A stretch of DNA of 64,000 nucleotides, from positions 454,501 through 518,500 of the forward strand of contig NW_024104151.1 in assembly GCF_003945595.2 (NCBI RefSeq), in the 5' to 3' direction. Positions 12,801 to 27,800 of the stretch are shown here, one piece after another. The translations under genes and the position numbers were made by a program. The number at the start of each line of letters is the position of its first letter. Positions within the stretch are counted from its first letter, which is position 1. Source of the stretch: Pipra filicauda (lineage: Eukaryota; Chordata; Aves; Passeriformes; Pipridae). The notes under the pieces were generated by a model. It was given only the letters and a program-made list of their open reading frames with translations. It searched no databases and had not been told where the DNA came from.

Positions 12801-15800
12801 TCCCCTACAGTCTGCTTCCAATTCATCTAAACATCTATGGCTCCAGCTTACTGCTCAAACTGTTCAGAGTACTGAGAGAAAGGAAAAATTGCTTCTTAGA
12901 TACATACTTCTTGCATACATGTGCTCATTTTTACAGTGGTATGTTGTTATTCAGTTTGTGATCTACAGATCTTTTTTTAAAGGCTTTATTCTCAGTTCTT
13001 CCACTGTAGGTGCTTTTTTGGTTGACAATTGTCACTTAAACATACCGCCTCAAAATTCTCTCTACTTAATTCATCCCTTGCCCTTTTGAATTTTTAACTT
13101 TTGTCTGGGATTTATGAGCAGATGTTAGCTTGTTGACCCATGCTTGAGTTACCCAAATGGTGTGTAGAATACGAGTACATTGATTCTATCTCTTGAGTTA
13201 ATGTCTGCTGAGAAGAGATACCACCCACTGGTTTGGGCTTAGTGCTGTACTACTCACAAATTCTGTTCAATTTAGTTGGTAGTCAGAGTGAGCTCACCAT
13301 TATCTGCAAAAATACCAAGCAGGTATACCCCAGACAGCTCATCAAATGTTTGGTTACTGCTGAAATTTTATAAACTGCCTGTAAGACAAGTCCAGATCCT
13401 CTGTGCTTCTGAATATTGTGCCCTGGAGAAAGGGGCTGAGAAGTTAAGACTTAGTCATTTAAAAGTATCTGCTTAGACAGGTACCAGTAGTGCCATGACA
13501 TGCCATAAGGTCCCCTTAGAAGTCATCCAGTATTTCTCTAAATGTAGTGAGTATACTCAGCAGCCACTTGATCTATAGCTTTGTTCAGTAGTTTATGGAT
13601 AGCAAAACCTTCATTTTGTTAGGTTGTAATCAGAGATGTAAAGCATAGATTCATTTCCTCGTGTTAGCATTTGGAAAATCCCGGGGGGGGGTTATATTGC
13701 CAGATGGTTGGGGAAAACACGGGTGAGTACTGGGGAATGAGCATGTGATCGAGAGGAATGGGGCATCAAACACTGCCTTGCTTTTATAGAGAGATGCAGA
13801 AAGGACTCTTTACTGGGACACAGTAATAGAATCTTCTGTCCATACAACCAGTGTTTCCTGACAACATGTCACTTGCTTTCCCCACCACCGCCCAGTACTG
13901 CAGAAGATGAAGCTTTTATTCCATGGGAATTCCATTTTTTCAGCCTGTAACATGTTAGGGAAAATTCATAGCACTTACTATGTTGTACAGCGTCACATGC
14001 ACCAAAATCCTTAATAAAAGACAACCCTAAGCTCAATCTTAAGTCACTACATTAATAATAGTATATAAAACAGCTAGTTACTTAACCTTAAGTTTCTGGA
14101 TTTGACATGGAATTTTTTTTGCTCCTCAGTGAACTTGAATTCAGTGCACAAATTTTCCACAACTCAGATATTTTGTATGAACATTGTCTTTCACCACTAA
14201 AAGAGCTCTATTCTATGTAATAATTACTGGCTCAAACACATAATCAGTGATTATATGTTTCAGTGATGACAAATAAAATAATCATACCAGCTACCACAAT
14301 GTAGTCAGGGTCAAGATGCAAGGATGAAATAACAAAATATTTGCTGTGCTGAACAATGGGGTGTTGCAGCCCTGTTACAGTGTTATAAGGAAACATAAGT
14401 ATGGCCCATCATTAATTACCATTTCCCATGCTTAGTTTTTGGAGAATTTGCATGTAATACAGGATGACATGCAATACCTGAAGACTGAGGTAGTTTCTAA
14501 GTTATTGATAAATATTCTTCATTTTTACTTGTGGATTTTGGAATGCCTTCTGCTTTATGTACATGTATTTTAATCAAATGAACTTCATAGGCCCTTGATC
14601 CTGACATGTTACCTTTGTATTATCTGGCAGCAGAGGACTAGCGCCCACTACATGGTCTTTAGGAGGATAATATATATTATCTTTTCATTAAGGCCAATGG
14701 TGAAACACCAAGAGCAGGAAACAATCTTTCAAGCACACTCAACAGTACTCCTCAGACCTTTCAAAACCCCTTTCCTTCGCTTTATTCACCACTGACATCT
14801 GTAACAATTAAGTTTTTCCTAAAAAAAAATTGAAAAGTACTAGCAGGAAGAGAATGGTTTTTCTCATATGCAGAAAACGCTTTTCCAGATGTGAGTCCTG
14901 ATGCAAAATATTCACTTCTGTGTGCTTTGGACGCAGGTTTTACTTCCAACTTCTCATCAGCTTCTGTTTGTAACAAGTAATTTCTCTTTCCCTTGGCATG
15001 CAGATAGAGTGCAAACTTATTAACTCACAGATAAATCCGCTCCCCGTTATTCGATATTGGGTCTGGTGACATGAGTGATGACTCCAGGACATCTCTGTAA
15101 TCACACATGCCACACACAAAACAAATAAACAAACAAAAAAAAAGTTTGAAAAACAGAAGACAAAGTACAAGAACGAAGTATAAGTGCCACCAACTGCTGG
15201 GACAGATTTTAAGATGGAGTCCAAAAGCAGGTATGGAGTAAGGCACCTGTCCTTTCTGATGCCTTGTGAATTTTGTGTTACCAGATGCCTGGTGACAATA
15301 AATACAAGGAGAAATTGTACAAATAGGACTAAACAATGTGCAGTTACTGTACAATGTCTTTAATTGTAAAGGGAAAGGGAAAAAGAACTTACTAAAAAGT
15401 TCATAATAAGTCCAATGTCTAATAAAATTCTGTGTGTGTGGGTTTTCCCTTCTGCGCCACCACCTCACCAACTCCTCTTTTTGTCTTGTCTATGGTTTGC
15501 TGTTTATTCGTTATCTTTATTGACAGAGTTTTTCAAATTAGAGAATATAATGCATACTTTTAAGCCTATGGTTAAAATATACAATACTCTTTTTGTATCA
15601 TCTAGTAGGCAATCCATCACAGCATTCCAGTTTTCCATAAGATAACTTACCTGAATAAGCTGTCCAAAGAAGAAACTTTGCAATAATAAATCCTGTAAAT
15701 GCTGAATTCATAGCAAATTATGCCATGAAGCACATGTGCATGTCTGCTGTTGATACTAAAGTGTTGCCTTCTTTCAATTTTCTTACTTTTCCTGGCTTTC

Positions 15801-18800
15801 AGTCATCTCCTGGCTTTCACTAATACATCTGCCACTGCTGTTTGAGGTGCCAAAGTAGTTATTTCTTTTCTGTAGCAGCTTTCCCAGGTCAAGTCCTGCT
15901 TAGTATCTGCTTAGAAAAATACAGATGGCAACCCTACACAAACAGGCAAGTTTCAATAGCAGGAGATTGGACTATAACACTTGGTTATTCAGTCTACTAA
16001 GCTGGAATATGTCCTGAAATACAGCTTTGTTAGTAGGCTAAAAGCCACACCATCCAACATTTCTTAGGTCACATGAAGCTGATGATTCTTCAGAGCACAT
16101 TACTGCCAAAGTATTTCTGGATGCTTGTCCACTGTGGAAACAGAGCAGACTAAATTTATAAAATGTTCATGGTACTCATAAGCTTAAATGACACACATTT
16201 AATACTAGATCAGGAATGTGTCTCAAGTCAGACCTCAGATACTATTTCTTAACTGAGTCCTATAACAAAAACTATTTCTCTGGTTACAGCATATGTTGTG
16301 TTTCTTTAAAAGGGAAGGGGGTGCAGATTCAGGTGGGGCTGCTTGGCTCAGCAGAGCCCAGAGCTGCAGTAGAATCCAGAAGCTACCTATTGCTGCAAGA
16401 TATTCATTTAACTGCAGGACCACCAGGTTCAATTGAAGAGGGATTGGTTAAGATAGTGAGAAGTAAGGGATCAGCAGGCAGAGCAGATGTACACTGCTGA
16501 CGAGACAAAATCTTTTGGAAGTCATGCCAAAAGAAACAACCCCAACAGCTACTGAGAAAACTCTCCTTATGTTTTGGGGGATGAAAATCTCGTTTTCCTG
16601 ACATGTGCAATTGGATTTTGTACACTTAGATGCGATGCTGTCCAGTGATGGATCGCAAATACCTGAAAAAAATTTCAAGCATCTCATATAAATGATCTGT
16701 CTCTTAAAATGTCAGGGATGATTTAAGAAAATGATTCATGACTCAGCTTTTATGACAGAAAATTTAACTCATCTGAACTTGAAACAGTTGTTTACCAGAA
16801 TTGTTTTAGTGTTTGATAATGCTAGTGTTTACCCAGACTGTGCCACTCTCATTAACTAAGTGCAAATTAATTCCTATTTTACCTCACCACCTCCATTAAA
16901 GAACTTCAGCCTGTGGCCCATACACTTCTGAATTAGAAATCACTGACATTTATGCACAAGACAGAGTATGTGGATAGAACTGTCAGCTGCAACATGTGCA
17001 ACTGGTGTCAAAAGGACAAACTGAGATAAGCAGAGTTCATTAACAAAAATCCTGGAAAAATAATCCTCTAAAATTACATGTCAGCAAGTTTGCCTGGTTG
17101 CAACAGGTTGAAACAACAGGAGGAAACCAAGCTGAAATGAAAAGTGCTTTCCCTTGGAAAAAAGAAAAAAAATTACAGTCTGGCAAAGAAAACATAGTGA
17201 TTTTCAGGCTGTCAGTGGCAGCTCCAGAGCAGGCTGCAAATGTCTGCGAGAGTCCATGAACAGCATGAAAATGCTGCAGTCAGGCCATGTGCCTGGGAGC
17301 TGAGTAGTTTTTGAGAAGAATTACCATGAAGCAGATACTGTGCCTCCTGGAGAAATAAAAATTAGCTGGGTTAGGCACCGGGGATGCATAATTCAGGGAC
17401 AATGGAAACTGCAGTTCCTTTTGCTTGAAGAAAAGATTAAGTGAGCTTTAACTGATGTTTTCAGGATGCTCAACAGAAGGGGTTCTTTGAATTATCATGA
17501 AAAGTCTGGCCTTTGGGGATATAGGCCAAAAGATAAGTCAGTTGAGGAAAGCCATTTTTTTTCAAAGACGGCTGAATGCATGGGGCATTGCCAAGGGCTT
17601 CTGAAGAAGGAACTAGTTTAGCTGCTTTCAGAAACCAGTGGGATAGAGATTAGTGTAAGTTCTATGAAGGACTTAACAGTGAATGGTAATGATACTCTGT
17701 CTATGTTGTGCTTCTTGTTTTTACCCCAGGTGACCTGATATACTATAATTCCTGCCAGTTTTTCTCTTGAGAAGAGTGGAGAAAGAGGTTACAATATATG
17801 GAGGTTAGCTTAATCAAGCTGTTGCTTATTGAAGGATTTTTTGCTAGTAGTGCTCTTCATCACCTAATATCAGCTAGAGGAATAGTACCTGTACATGGCA
17901 TCTGTAGAAGCTGGTTGTTAGAGCATCCACTCTTCCTCCTCCTGTCTATCAGCCTTGTTATCTTTTTAAGATAGATAGTTGGCCTGAATCTTCAAGGATC
18001 TTCAAGTAGATTTTGATCTGTTAAAATCAAACCTAAATGTTGCCTCATTTTGATTTTTTTGAGTACTGTGTCAAAATGTATGAATTCCTTCTTGAAGTAT
18101 AAAGCCAATGGACTCCTAAAGAAATGCTTAAGTGTGAATCTTAATGCGCAGACAGAGATTATGATATTGCTAAATGTTGGATTTGAAGTGAAGTGATTCA
18201 GCACAGATTCAGGACAAATTTGTTGGCAATTAATTCGAAATTGCAAAACAAGTTAATAGAAAAATATTAGTGTGGCAAGATAATATTTTAAATTTGCTTA
18301 TGTCATCTCATTAAATAAATGTTGAATAAATATGTTTGAAAATGCTGAACTGTAAATGAAATAACATTGGATTGGATAGTTTTCAATTACGATGGAAGAA
18401 CATGTTAACGTACAACCTGGCAGGTAACTGCTTCCACAGGAATGTTTGGAACCAGCTGAATATTCATTTCTCACTACCAGCTTTTTCAGTGGCTTACTCC
18501 ATACTTTGGTTTGCATGAAGTGTACAATATGTTTTCAGTTATTCAGCTACGGTCCAGTTTCTAACACAGAGCATATGCCCTGGCAAGATGGTTTTGTCTT
18601 TCTCAGGCATATGTTAGTTGTGAGATCTAGTCTCTGACTCATTTTCCATAAAATGCTCCTGTCAGGAAGGTTTCTAAAATGCTGTTATTATGCTGTTATT
18701 GTCACTAGATACTTTTACACAAATCCTTGTAAATTTGATGACTATTTTTTTAATAAGGTGCTTCAGGGGTTTTTGCCTCACTTTTCTGTTTTCTAATACA

Positions 18801-21800
18801 TTCAATTTTATGTTTGAAATCCACCACTGCTCCCCAAGGGATTGGAGGGATGCTGGAAGATACTGATTCAACAAATCTGCTTTGAACTGTATTAATTCTC
18901 TTACATAAGAAGGAGAGAGAGTTGAAATCTCAATGTAGTCTTAGTAACCGGTCTTTATAATAAGCCAGTCCAAATCTGGGATTTAAAGAGCCACATGACC
19001 TTATGGAAAGTCTGTAGGGAAAACATCACTTCATGGCTAATATGTTGATGAAAGAAGATGTTTTGCTCTCTTTTTGCACTATCACTGAATGCTAGTGTTT
19101 TAAGGACCAAAATTGTATTCCTAACTAAGCTTTTTTCATTTCTTGCCTCTGTAAATACCTGCCCTATTTTTTCTCAGTCTCCGACACTTTTCCCTCTGTT
19201 TTGAATGGAGTGGTGGAAGAGCATTCAGTTAACCTGTCATGAACTTTTTTCTGCTTCATACCTCTTGAAGTCTTGAAGCATTTCACTAGCTTCGCTTCTA
19301 ATCATCTTGACTAATTTTTTCTTTCCATACGTATCCAATTCCAGTTATGCCAAGTTTCTTTTACATCATTTGTATTGATGAAAATCTACCTTCTTTGTGT
19401 TTGCTTTTTTTTCTGCAAATTTTCTTTACTAAACTACTTTGTTTTTGAGGAATACCCAGTGTATAGGAAACTTTCTATTTGATAGCCAACCTTTGTGCTC
19501 GCTCTGGAAGGTGTCATAGGCTAGCCCTAATGTGCTAGGTGATACAACAGCACTTGTTCAATTCACACTCACTGCTTCCTAGTCATTCCTGTTCTTTCAG
19601 CCCAGAGGAACCAAGTCAGGAAGACAATACTTTTAAATTGAAAAGAGGACTTGATCAGAAGCTGTATAGTAAATGGTTCACTGCTGGTGCAAGCCACAAC
19701 TCCCCATCTTTCTGATCAGCATTTTCAGTCCTGTGAACAGTGTGGCATTGGCTGGGAGATAGGAGTGTCTCTGTGGAAAGAGAATAGGTCTGAGTTTCAT
19801 CTTGGCTCTGATTATGTCTTCTGTCCTTTCTGGAATAAGAGAATCAAAGTGATTGGTCTTTAGCATTTTGAAACTGTACCTCCATACCTCTTATCTTGAT
19901 AAGCAAGATTACAGGGTAATTCTTTGTCTCACAGATTTCTACCTGGCACTGAGGCCCACTGTTGGCTGTAACTGGTAGCAGTGGTAGCTCTCATTCTCAG
20001 AGTTCATCATGAGAGTCCCTCATTCCTGCCAGTGACGTCTGGGCCATTGCCTTGGTGCCAATATCACCAGAACCAATCTTTTACTGCTGCCAAGCCAAGA
20101 GACATCACAGTTCTGACATATAATACACAGGTTCCCACACATAATACATCAGTCCAGAAGCCACAGAGGTGCCTGTTTATCAATTTAGTCCCTTCCAAAA
20201 AGTACTTTGTGCCAGTATTGTCAGCCTCAAAGGCAGCTGTATTGATGGCTCATTGTATTTATATTTAAACTATGGGATTTCCAGAGTAGCTAGCAGTCCA
20301 AGAAAACAAGTAATCATAAAACCTTAGTTGCTTTGTACCTGTTCTGTTAAAGTACTTTTGACTGAACTGTATTCAAATTATACAGATAAAAGATACATTT
20401 TTTTTTTAAATAATGCTTTTTTTATAAAAAATCCCCACACTTAAGTGCCAGTGTGGTGTTACTTAAGCTAGTTTCTTCTTACACATAGAGGTAGCAATAC
20501 CAGTTGTGTGAATTTTATTTTTGCTTTTTAAAGTGTTTTAGACATAGTGCAGTTGTGAATTATGTCAGTACTAGGAGCTTCCACATTTCTGCCATGTTTC
20601 AAGAGCAGTCATGCAATGTGCTCTGAGAACTTAGTGCTTTTAGTTCAATCTCAATGTATCATACTTTTTTCGCTTGGGACTTTGCACTGTAATTTCTTTT
20701 TCTTTTAGGTTTCATAATAAATTAGGTATTGCAAGCACTGGGAATAAGCTTTTTAAAAGTACTTCCTCTCATGCTTCCCATATGGTGGTACTTGTTCTAT
20801 CCAGTGGAAATTTGTGGGAGAGCCTCAGGAGAGAGTTATTTCATTTTGAATGACTGAAAGGCTCTGACCATCTGACTTCAAAGGCGTTTGGGGCTACAAC
20901 CCTTGAAGGGAAAATTCTGACAATACCTGAGCTAATATAATTTTTGTTTTGACTGGATTTTACTTTATTCCACTGTATTTATTCCCCCTAAAATTTGTGA
21001 TCAGCTTGAAGCACTACCAGAGTGATTACCACCTTTAGTTGTATGTTTGTAAAACTTCTAGCAGTGCAAGACTGAGCTCAGGGGCAGATCTTAGGTGGGA
21101 AGTGTAGTATTGTTGATGTAATTTCTTTTCTAGCAGTAGCCATGTTAGTGTGTCTGGGTGCAGGGATCCTTCTGCTTGGATTGTAAGCCAGGACAACTTG
21201 TGCAGCCCTCACTTTCCCATAGGTGCACTTACACAGATAGAATGAGGGTCCTCTGGGATGAAGAAATGTGCCATGCTCTATTGCTGGAGAGCTGTCAGCC
21301 ATGAACCACTATAGTACATTGTGCTAATAACAGTATGCTTTCTTTTTGTGCAGGGATCAGCTGGCTTACCTGGAGAAACTGGGCCATCTGGAAGCCTTGG
21401 TGAAAAGGTAGAATAATGTGTCTGACTTCTCAGCAGAAAAATCAGCTTTGAAAACCATTTTAGTGATAAAATACTGGTGAGAGGTCATTTAGTGACCACT
21501 GTTAGTGCTAATATTCCTGTAGCTATTTCAGTGCACAGGGGTGTAATAAATGGTAATCTAAATGCCGTTATTTGAGGTATGTATCTCATAACTGTGATTT
21601 TACTTCACAGTTAATTTAGACCTGATAGATTTGGTATTTAGATTTGATATATTATGTCAGCTACTTTACTATTCACTGCTAATTGATTCAGAGAAACTGG
21701 CATAAATCATACTTGTTTTATACAGTAGTCGCTGGTTTTGCACTGCTACATAATGAAGACAAAAGTGGAAAGATAAAACTCAACTATGCATTAAATGAGT

Positions 21801-24800
21801 AAAAAAGATAAGATTGTTAGTTTTGTCTGCTGTGCAATAACAGTTGTGTTTATGAAAGCAAAGTTTGGCAGACTTAATGTGACTAGAACAGTATAAATAG
21901 CTTAAGCATATTTAACATGGTTTTATTTAGGTGGAGTATTTTAAAACTGAAAAACAGGAAACTATTACTGGACTGCATGTCAGCTTCAATTATCATAAAA
22001 ACCATAATTGTTTGTCAGAATGATCCAGCGCCATTTGTATTTCTTTCCTGCAGGCTGAATTATTTCACCTAGACTGGTGTCTGCTATTTAGATATTTTAT
22101 TGAGAAAGTCTTAATATAATATTAGAATTTTCATGAAAATCTGATTATAATTTATATAATCTGTGAAAGGAAATAAATCAGTGGAAAGCACTGCTTGTTA
22201 AAACTAAAATTTAGACAAGTCTCATATGGTTTTAATCATAATATCATCCTTCCATGTCAAAGGATTCTTGTTCTTTAAAATTACACTTGGCCCAACAAAC
22301 ATTACCTTGTGATACTACTGCTAGTTTAGCTAGGAGGGAAAAGGCAGCAAAAGACTAATTAATTTGTCATCAGCAAATGGAAGGAAGCTTTTTTATGGTG
22401 CAAGAATTGTTGCCAGTGCTATGCTATTTCTGTAGAATTTATTGTCTTTCTCTTTCATGGATTAAATAGTACAAGGTAAACATGCTATGTGGATTTAAAA
22501 GACATATTTCCAGCATAATTACAGTATGCAACATAAAATATAGTGTTATTGCTGTGTCATGTGTACTATATGCAATAAAAGTGTACTCTTTTGAGAATAA
22601 TCTACAGCTAAGTCTGATATTTAGGCTGGATGTCACATGATTAAAAGATGAAAAAGTATGTAAGACAAGAAAGAGACCCTTCCTGTCTCTCCTGCTCGAA
22701 TTACTTTTGCAGCTGCTGAGGGACTGGCTTTGCTTTTAGATCTGTGCTTTCCTAACACATTCTGAAAAAAGGAGGGAGATAGGAACAAAATTTTCTTTTT
22801 TCTATGATGTCCTGAATTTTATAGATTAAGGGACATAACTAATATGATGTACCCAACAGAGAGAAAAAACGAATCTACTAGCAGCTGTTCAAAGAGACTG
22901 ATGTAGTACCAAATCTCTTCTTCAGTCTTCTAGGGAAAGGGAAGACAGAGAAACTCAGTTTTGTAATCTTTTCAAAATATGGATGGGCTTGTAGGAGGAA
23001 GCAGTGCAGAAATCTAAAAAAAAAGTTAAAAAAGGTCTCTGCACTGTTTATGAAGGGCAGTCCCTGAACCAACAGTGTTATGTACTGCCAGGTATACTCA
23101 GTGGATATGGAACAAGTCAAGGAAAGAGCATTCATTGTTATTTTTTTCTTCTTTTTTGTTCCTTATTTTATTAAAGGGAGAGCGAGGCAGTCCAGGACCA
23201 GTAGGTCCTCCTGGAGAAAAAGGTGTCATGGTAAGTTACAAGTAATGTAGAATCCATAATTATGTTACTTATAAAAATACTTTACTCTTCAAAACAGTAA
23301 TAAATTCTCACCATTCTGACAGTGCAAGCCTTATGGGAAAGAGTAGTATTTATGATGCACAGTTTTTACAAAGTTCCATTTAACAGCTTTATTCCCTCTA
23401 TGGCAGTGATATTGCAAAGTGATCTGCTCAGTGAAACTGCATTTTATTATGTAAGCAGCCTTACATAATAAATTAAAAGGAGGGAAAGTAAAATAGCAAT
23501 CTCCTGTGTAAACTGGGGTAACCCAGGTTATTCTAGTAGATAGACTAGTAACTAGCATCACCTCTAATTCTACTGCCCAGTACCCTTAACAGCTCTGGGT
23601 GCCACTCTTGTGGCAACAACAGCACTTGTCCTAAATCGATGTGCAGCACTTCATGCAGCATTGCCCAGCCCAGAGGCCACTGACATGTTAGTGTGTTGGG
23701 GTACAGAAGTGAAAGAGTGTACACATGTGCCCATTGTCACGTCCATGTTGAAGTTCTCAACAAAAAGTTCTTAGGGCTTGGGTTTGTGTTTGCTTGCAAG
23801 CACCGTGAGGACTCCAGAATGTATAGAGAACACTTAAAGATTTCACTGCAAGGAGGTGCCAGGGAGTTTATATGCAATGTACTGCAACCTGTGCCAACTG
23901 ACACTGGTGAGGGATGAAATCTCAGTGGCCTGACACAGAAACAGCAGATGTGGGCGTGAGCATGGTGCAGTGGGTGAGATTCTTGTCACGGAAATGGATA
24001 TTATTACTGAATAATTGCAATAATTACTCTTTGGGTGTCCATTGGCAAGGAGGGGATCAAGTACCATCAGGCTGTGGACCAACTTAATGATCCATGCAGA
24101 GCCAATGATTTTTTAAGCATTCTGTGCTTCATTAAATCTCTCTAATCTAGATTTACCTTCAACCAGCTACTTTCGATCAAAAAAAATTTTATTAGGGAGA
24201 TTAATAAATGAGGATTTATTATAATAGTATCCAGTCTAATAGGCTGCTTTTTTTCAACCATTACAAATGCTTATTGACATATGTAAATCCACTTAAGTCA
24301 CAGCAGTGAGAACCTTTTGCAGTAGTAAGTCGTCGTAGTCCTCAGACAAGAGTTGTTCTTGGCATTTGGTCTTGGCCAGTTCCACCCACGACAGGATGTG
24401 TCCACTTTCTGTTCCCACTGTCACGGCCTTCATGAGAGGATTTTGAAATTCATTTAGAACTCAGCATCTTTTGTTTCAGTACATCCCTGCCAGCTAGTGC
24501 TTGTGTGTGGGAAAACTTCTTAGGTTGCTTTAATGATTATTGGGATATATCCAAATAAGTATCTAGTTTTTAAACAAAATTTTGGGAATAAATTTTGCAA
24601 GATTAAATATGTTATTAACTTAGCTCCAGTTTTCCAGGTAAATAACTGGATTTATTATTTTTGTTATAATAACAATTTTGATAAAAGTATTCTGTCTTTT
24701 TTCTATGTCTGTTTTAATTCTAGGGCTATCCAGGACCCCCAGGAGGCCCTGGACCTGTGGGGCCAGAGGGATTACCTGTAGGTATAGAGTGGTGCTTTGG

Positions 24801-27800
24801 TTTGACATAAAATGTACCTTTTTCAGATTGTCCTTTTGCTCTGCTGAAGTTAAGAATGGTTTCTACTTTGTACTGCTGTCTATAAAACCATCATGAACAT
24901 TTACCCATCCAGACACAAAGTCTGTTCACCTGCTCTTTATCAAGATGATTCATGAGAGTCAGGAAAAGTGATTATGTCATTTACTCATCCATTTAAAAAA
25001 TCACTCAGTTGAGACAAGTAGGGGAATAGAATTTTTAAGGATGGTTAATGATTGCATAACATTATTTTAATTCATTGATGCCTAGTATAATTTAAAGATA
25101 TTCATTATGTGTTGGTTTCCTTGTTAATCAAGATAATTATATTCAAATTTTCTGTGTATGATTGTTATAATTTGTCTACCATGAGTCTTCAGTACAGATA
25201 AAACCTGAACCTTTTAATTTTCGTGGTTTTCAACATAACGTTGCTGAAATACAAGTATCCCTCAGAAATCTTAGGATATAAACAAAAGTAATTTATCCAA
25301 CAGTGGCATCACAATTTTTAGTCAGAACACAGTTACATAGAGTCTCTTATTTAGATTTTTCTAGATAAGTTGTACTGACACAATTAATTGAACTGTGAGT
25401 GAAAGTGATTGATTTGTATTCATTGCATTGATTGTTGCTCAAGGTGCATGAACCTTGTAATTTTCAGAAATCTGTGTTTAGAAAACAGTGAGTAATAAGT
25501 TTGTTTGATATGTAGGGATCTGCAGGGGCACGAGGACCATCAGGGCCGCAGGGACCTAAGGGAAGAAGGGTAAGCAATATTGTTCTTCTGTGTTACTTAG
25601 AGCAGAGAGTAGTGTGTTGCAAATATTAATCTGATATATAACCCATGTACAGTTGCTTCCTTTGAAGGTCATGGTTTATGCCTTTTGCCTCTATCCAGCG
25701 TGACTGAGAATGTTTTATGAAAGAGTGTCTCAGAACAGACCCAGATCTTCAGGCTCTGAGAATAGGCTCCCACTGAAGCCACTGAGAATTTTGTCTGCTC
25801 TCAAGGTCAAAATATCAGACTCAAAGTGGAATTTCACATAAGGAAAATATCTGAGGTGCCTTGAAACCTGGGGCTTTTCATCACTGGATTCAGAAAGAGA
25901 AATGTCAGAACTCTGAGCTCTGTGTGGCAGGACTTGGAAAAATGCATACCACAGTCACATACAGAAGTTAAATGGAAGCATATGGAAATTCCCCTTCATT
26001 GTGTACAGAAACTAGAACGTATCCCGTCTTCACAGCTGCAATCTGTGGGAAGTCTAAGAAGCACTGACCCTCTGCTTCTGCACTGTCACAGAGTAGAATT
26101 CCTTCACTTCATAAATTCTGGCCCTTTCAGCAATGTGTTTGCATCCAAGATTACCCAGCAGCCTTACTTCTGTCTGAGAGTATCCAGCTGTTCACTCTCT
26201 AGTACACTTAGGAGTTCTGGCCAGCTGACGGCAGGCTGTCTAGGAGTCTATGGAGTATCTCTCTCTCAAGGGATTTGAGGGAATATGCCACTGAGCATAG
26301 TACTAGCACAGAGCTTCCTTAGCTCATACTTGACATTTGATGCACTTAGCTGGAATTGTGTCGAAGATTGGGTCCTTTTGCGATGCACACTTTATTTTTT
26401 AACGTTAATCTCATGAAAACACAGAGGGAGAACACCATTTTATAGATATTTCAGTGGCAGAATGTCACTCTGGGGGTGGGAATATCTATGTAACAGAAGG
26501 AATTTCTCTCCGTGACTAGAAGGAAGAAATACATTAGTCAGGAAGACTGGCAGTGTAAGCAGCCATGAAGCCATTGTTACAAGAACAACAAAAAGCATGC
26601 TTGATAATATGTGAGCTAAACCACAATGTTAGAGATTAGTTCTGCTTTTAATTCATACTATAATCTCAGACTAATACAACTATAAGTTTGAGAGGAAGAG
26701 ATCCTGTATCATTAGGTTCATTTCATGAGTGAGACCTAAGTAAAATTCCCAAAACATGCTAAAATTCTTAGCGGTTACTATTCTTCAAGTTGATGTTTGG
26801 TGTTTCAAAGATCAAAAGCAGTAATTTTTCTGCTCTTACTTTCCTGGAATTCAGCTCATGAAATTTAGTTTTGAAAACACAGATAAATGACTTAATGAAT
26901 GGCCATAAATCTGGGGTCAGGCAGCAGCAACTTATGTCTCTAGCAGCTAGTAGGGTTGTCTATGCTGGCATGAAGAACCTTGATTACCTAAGGACATCAG
27001 TGCTTAATTTTAATGGGAGATATCTTTTCTACTTCTCACAGCAGGGAATACGGAACGTAGAAAACTGTGTGCATTTCAGGGTTATGTGAAACAAGTGTCC
27101 AGTGTGCTTCATGGTATATCAATAGCCGAATGAGTTTATCTACATTGTTCAAAGGAAGTGAGACTAAATTGATGCCATTTTCTAATATTCTCTATGTCAA
27201 CCACCAAAAAAGAGAAGTGCCTACATAGTGTGTTTATGTTATTTTCACTCTTCTAGTATCTAGGAGACAAGATGAGAAAGAATAAAAAGAATTAATTGGT
27301 GCTTTTTTGCCTTCTTAGATGAAATTTTTCTCAGTTAATCATCCTAAAGTTTTCCATGTAAAATATTCCATTTTAAAAACAAAGCTGAACCCATACCAAA
27401 GAAAAAATAGCAGTCGTTTGGCAGCCTTACTCCCCAGCCCTGTTGCAACCTAATTTAAATAACAGCAGGCAAATCAAGTGTATCTCTCATTCTGTACTAC
27501 CTATAGTAAGAAATTATACAATCCAACTAATCTCTGCCAATAAGGAGTCACACCATACTATTTATAGGAGTGTTACAGTGTGCTTTTGTTGGGATTTTAA
27601 ATTGCCTTTCCCTTGGATTCCTACCCTTTGTTCTGTGGCTGGCTAAAGGCAGGCATGGCTCAGAGAATCGTGCTGGTTTCTTCTACTTTATTTTCAATTC
27701 AAAGTTATATAGTAGAAGGTTGATGTTTTAAATGGTAGACCTTTTCGCTTAATTATTAGTGATCAGATCAGTTGTCATGGGCTGTCAATGTGTACTCCTT

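Larger units (their letters stand above)
12094..21353 (+). other. COL24A1: intron, 9260 bp, longest in window
   Basis: Contains an old antisense CR1 (about 12445-12850), a CTTT microsatellite (12717-12735), a G run (13683-13691) and A-rich AAAC repeats (about 15113-15143). Long chance frames, for example 148 codons on the minus strand at 15025-15471, show no domain or codon bias. No Gly-X-Y exon found. Confidence 0.8.

Noticed and set aside
12691..13089. 132-codon plus-strand open frame
   Set aside because: Overlaps an antisense old CR1 fragment and shows no protein family pattern.
15025..15471. 148-codon minus-strand open frame, the longest in the window
   Set aside because: Low-complexity Phe/Cys/Leu-rich translation with no domain, lying inside an intron over an A-rich repeat; expected by chance.
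16408..16470. Possible collagen exon after ctgcag (gaccaccaggttcaat)
   Set aside because: Only one GPPG-like hit in one frame, no continued Gly-X-Y and no matching donor.
25922..26278. 118-codon plus-strand open frame
   Set aside because: No domain or codon pattern; sits in an intron of the collagen gene.
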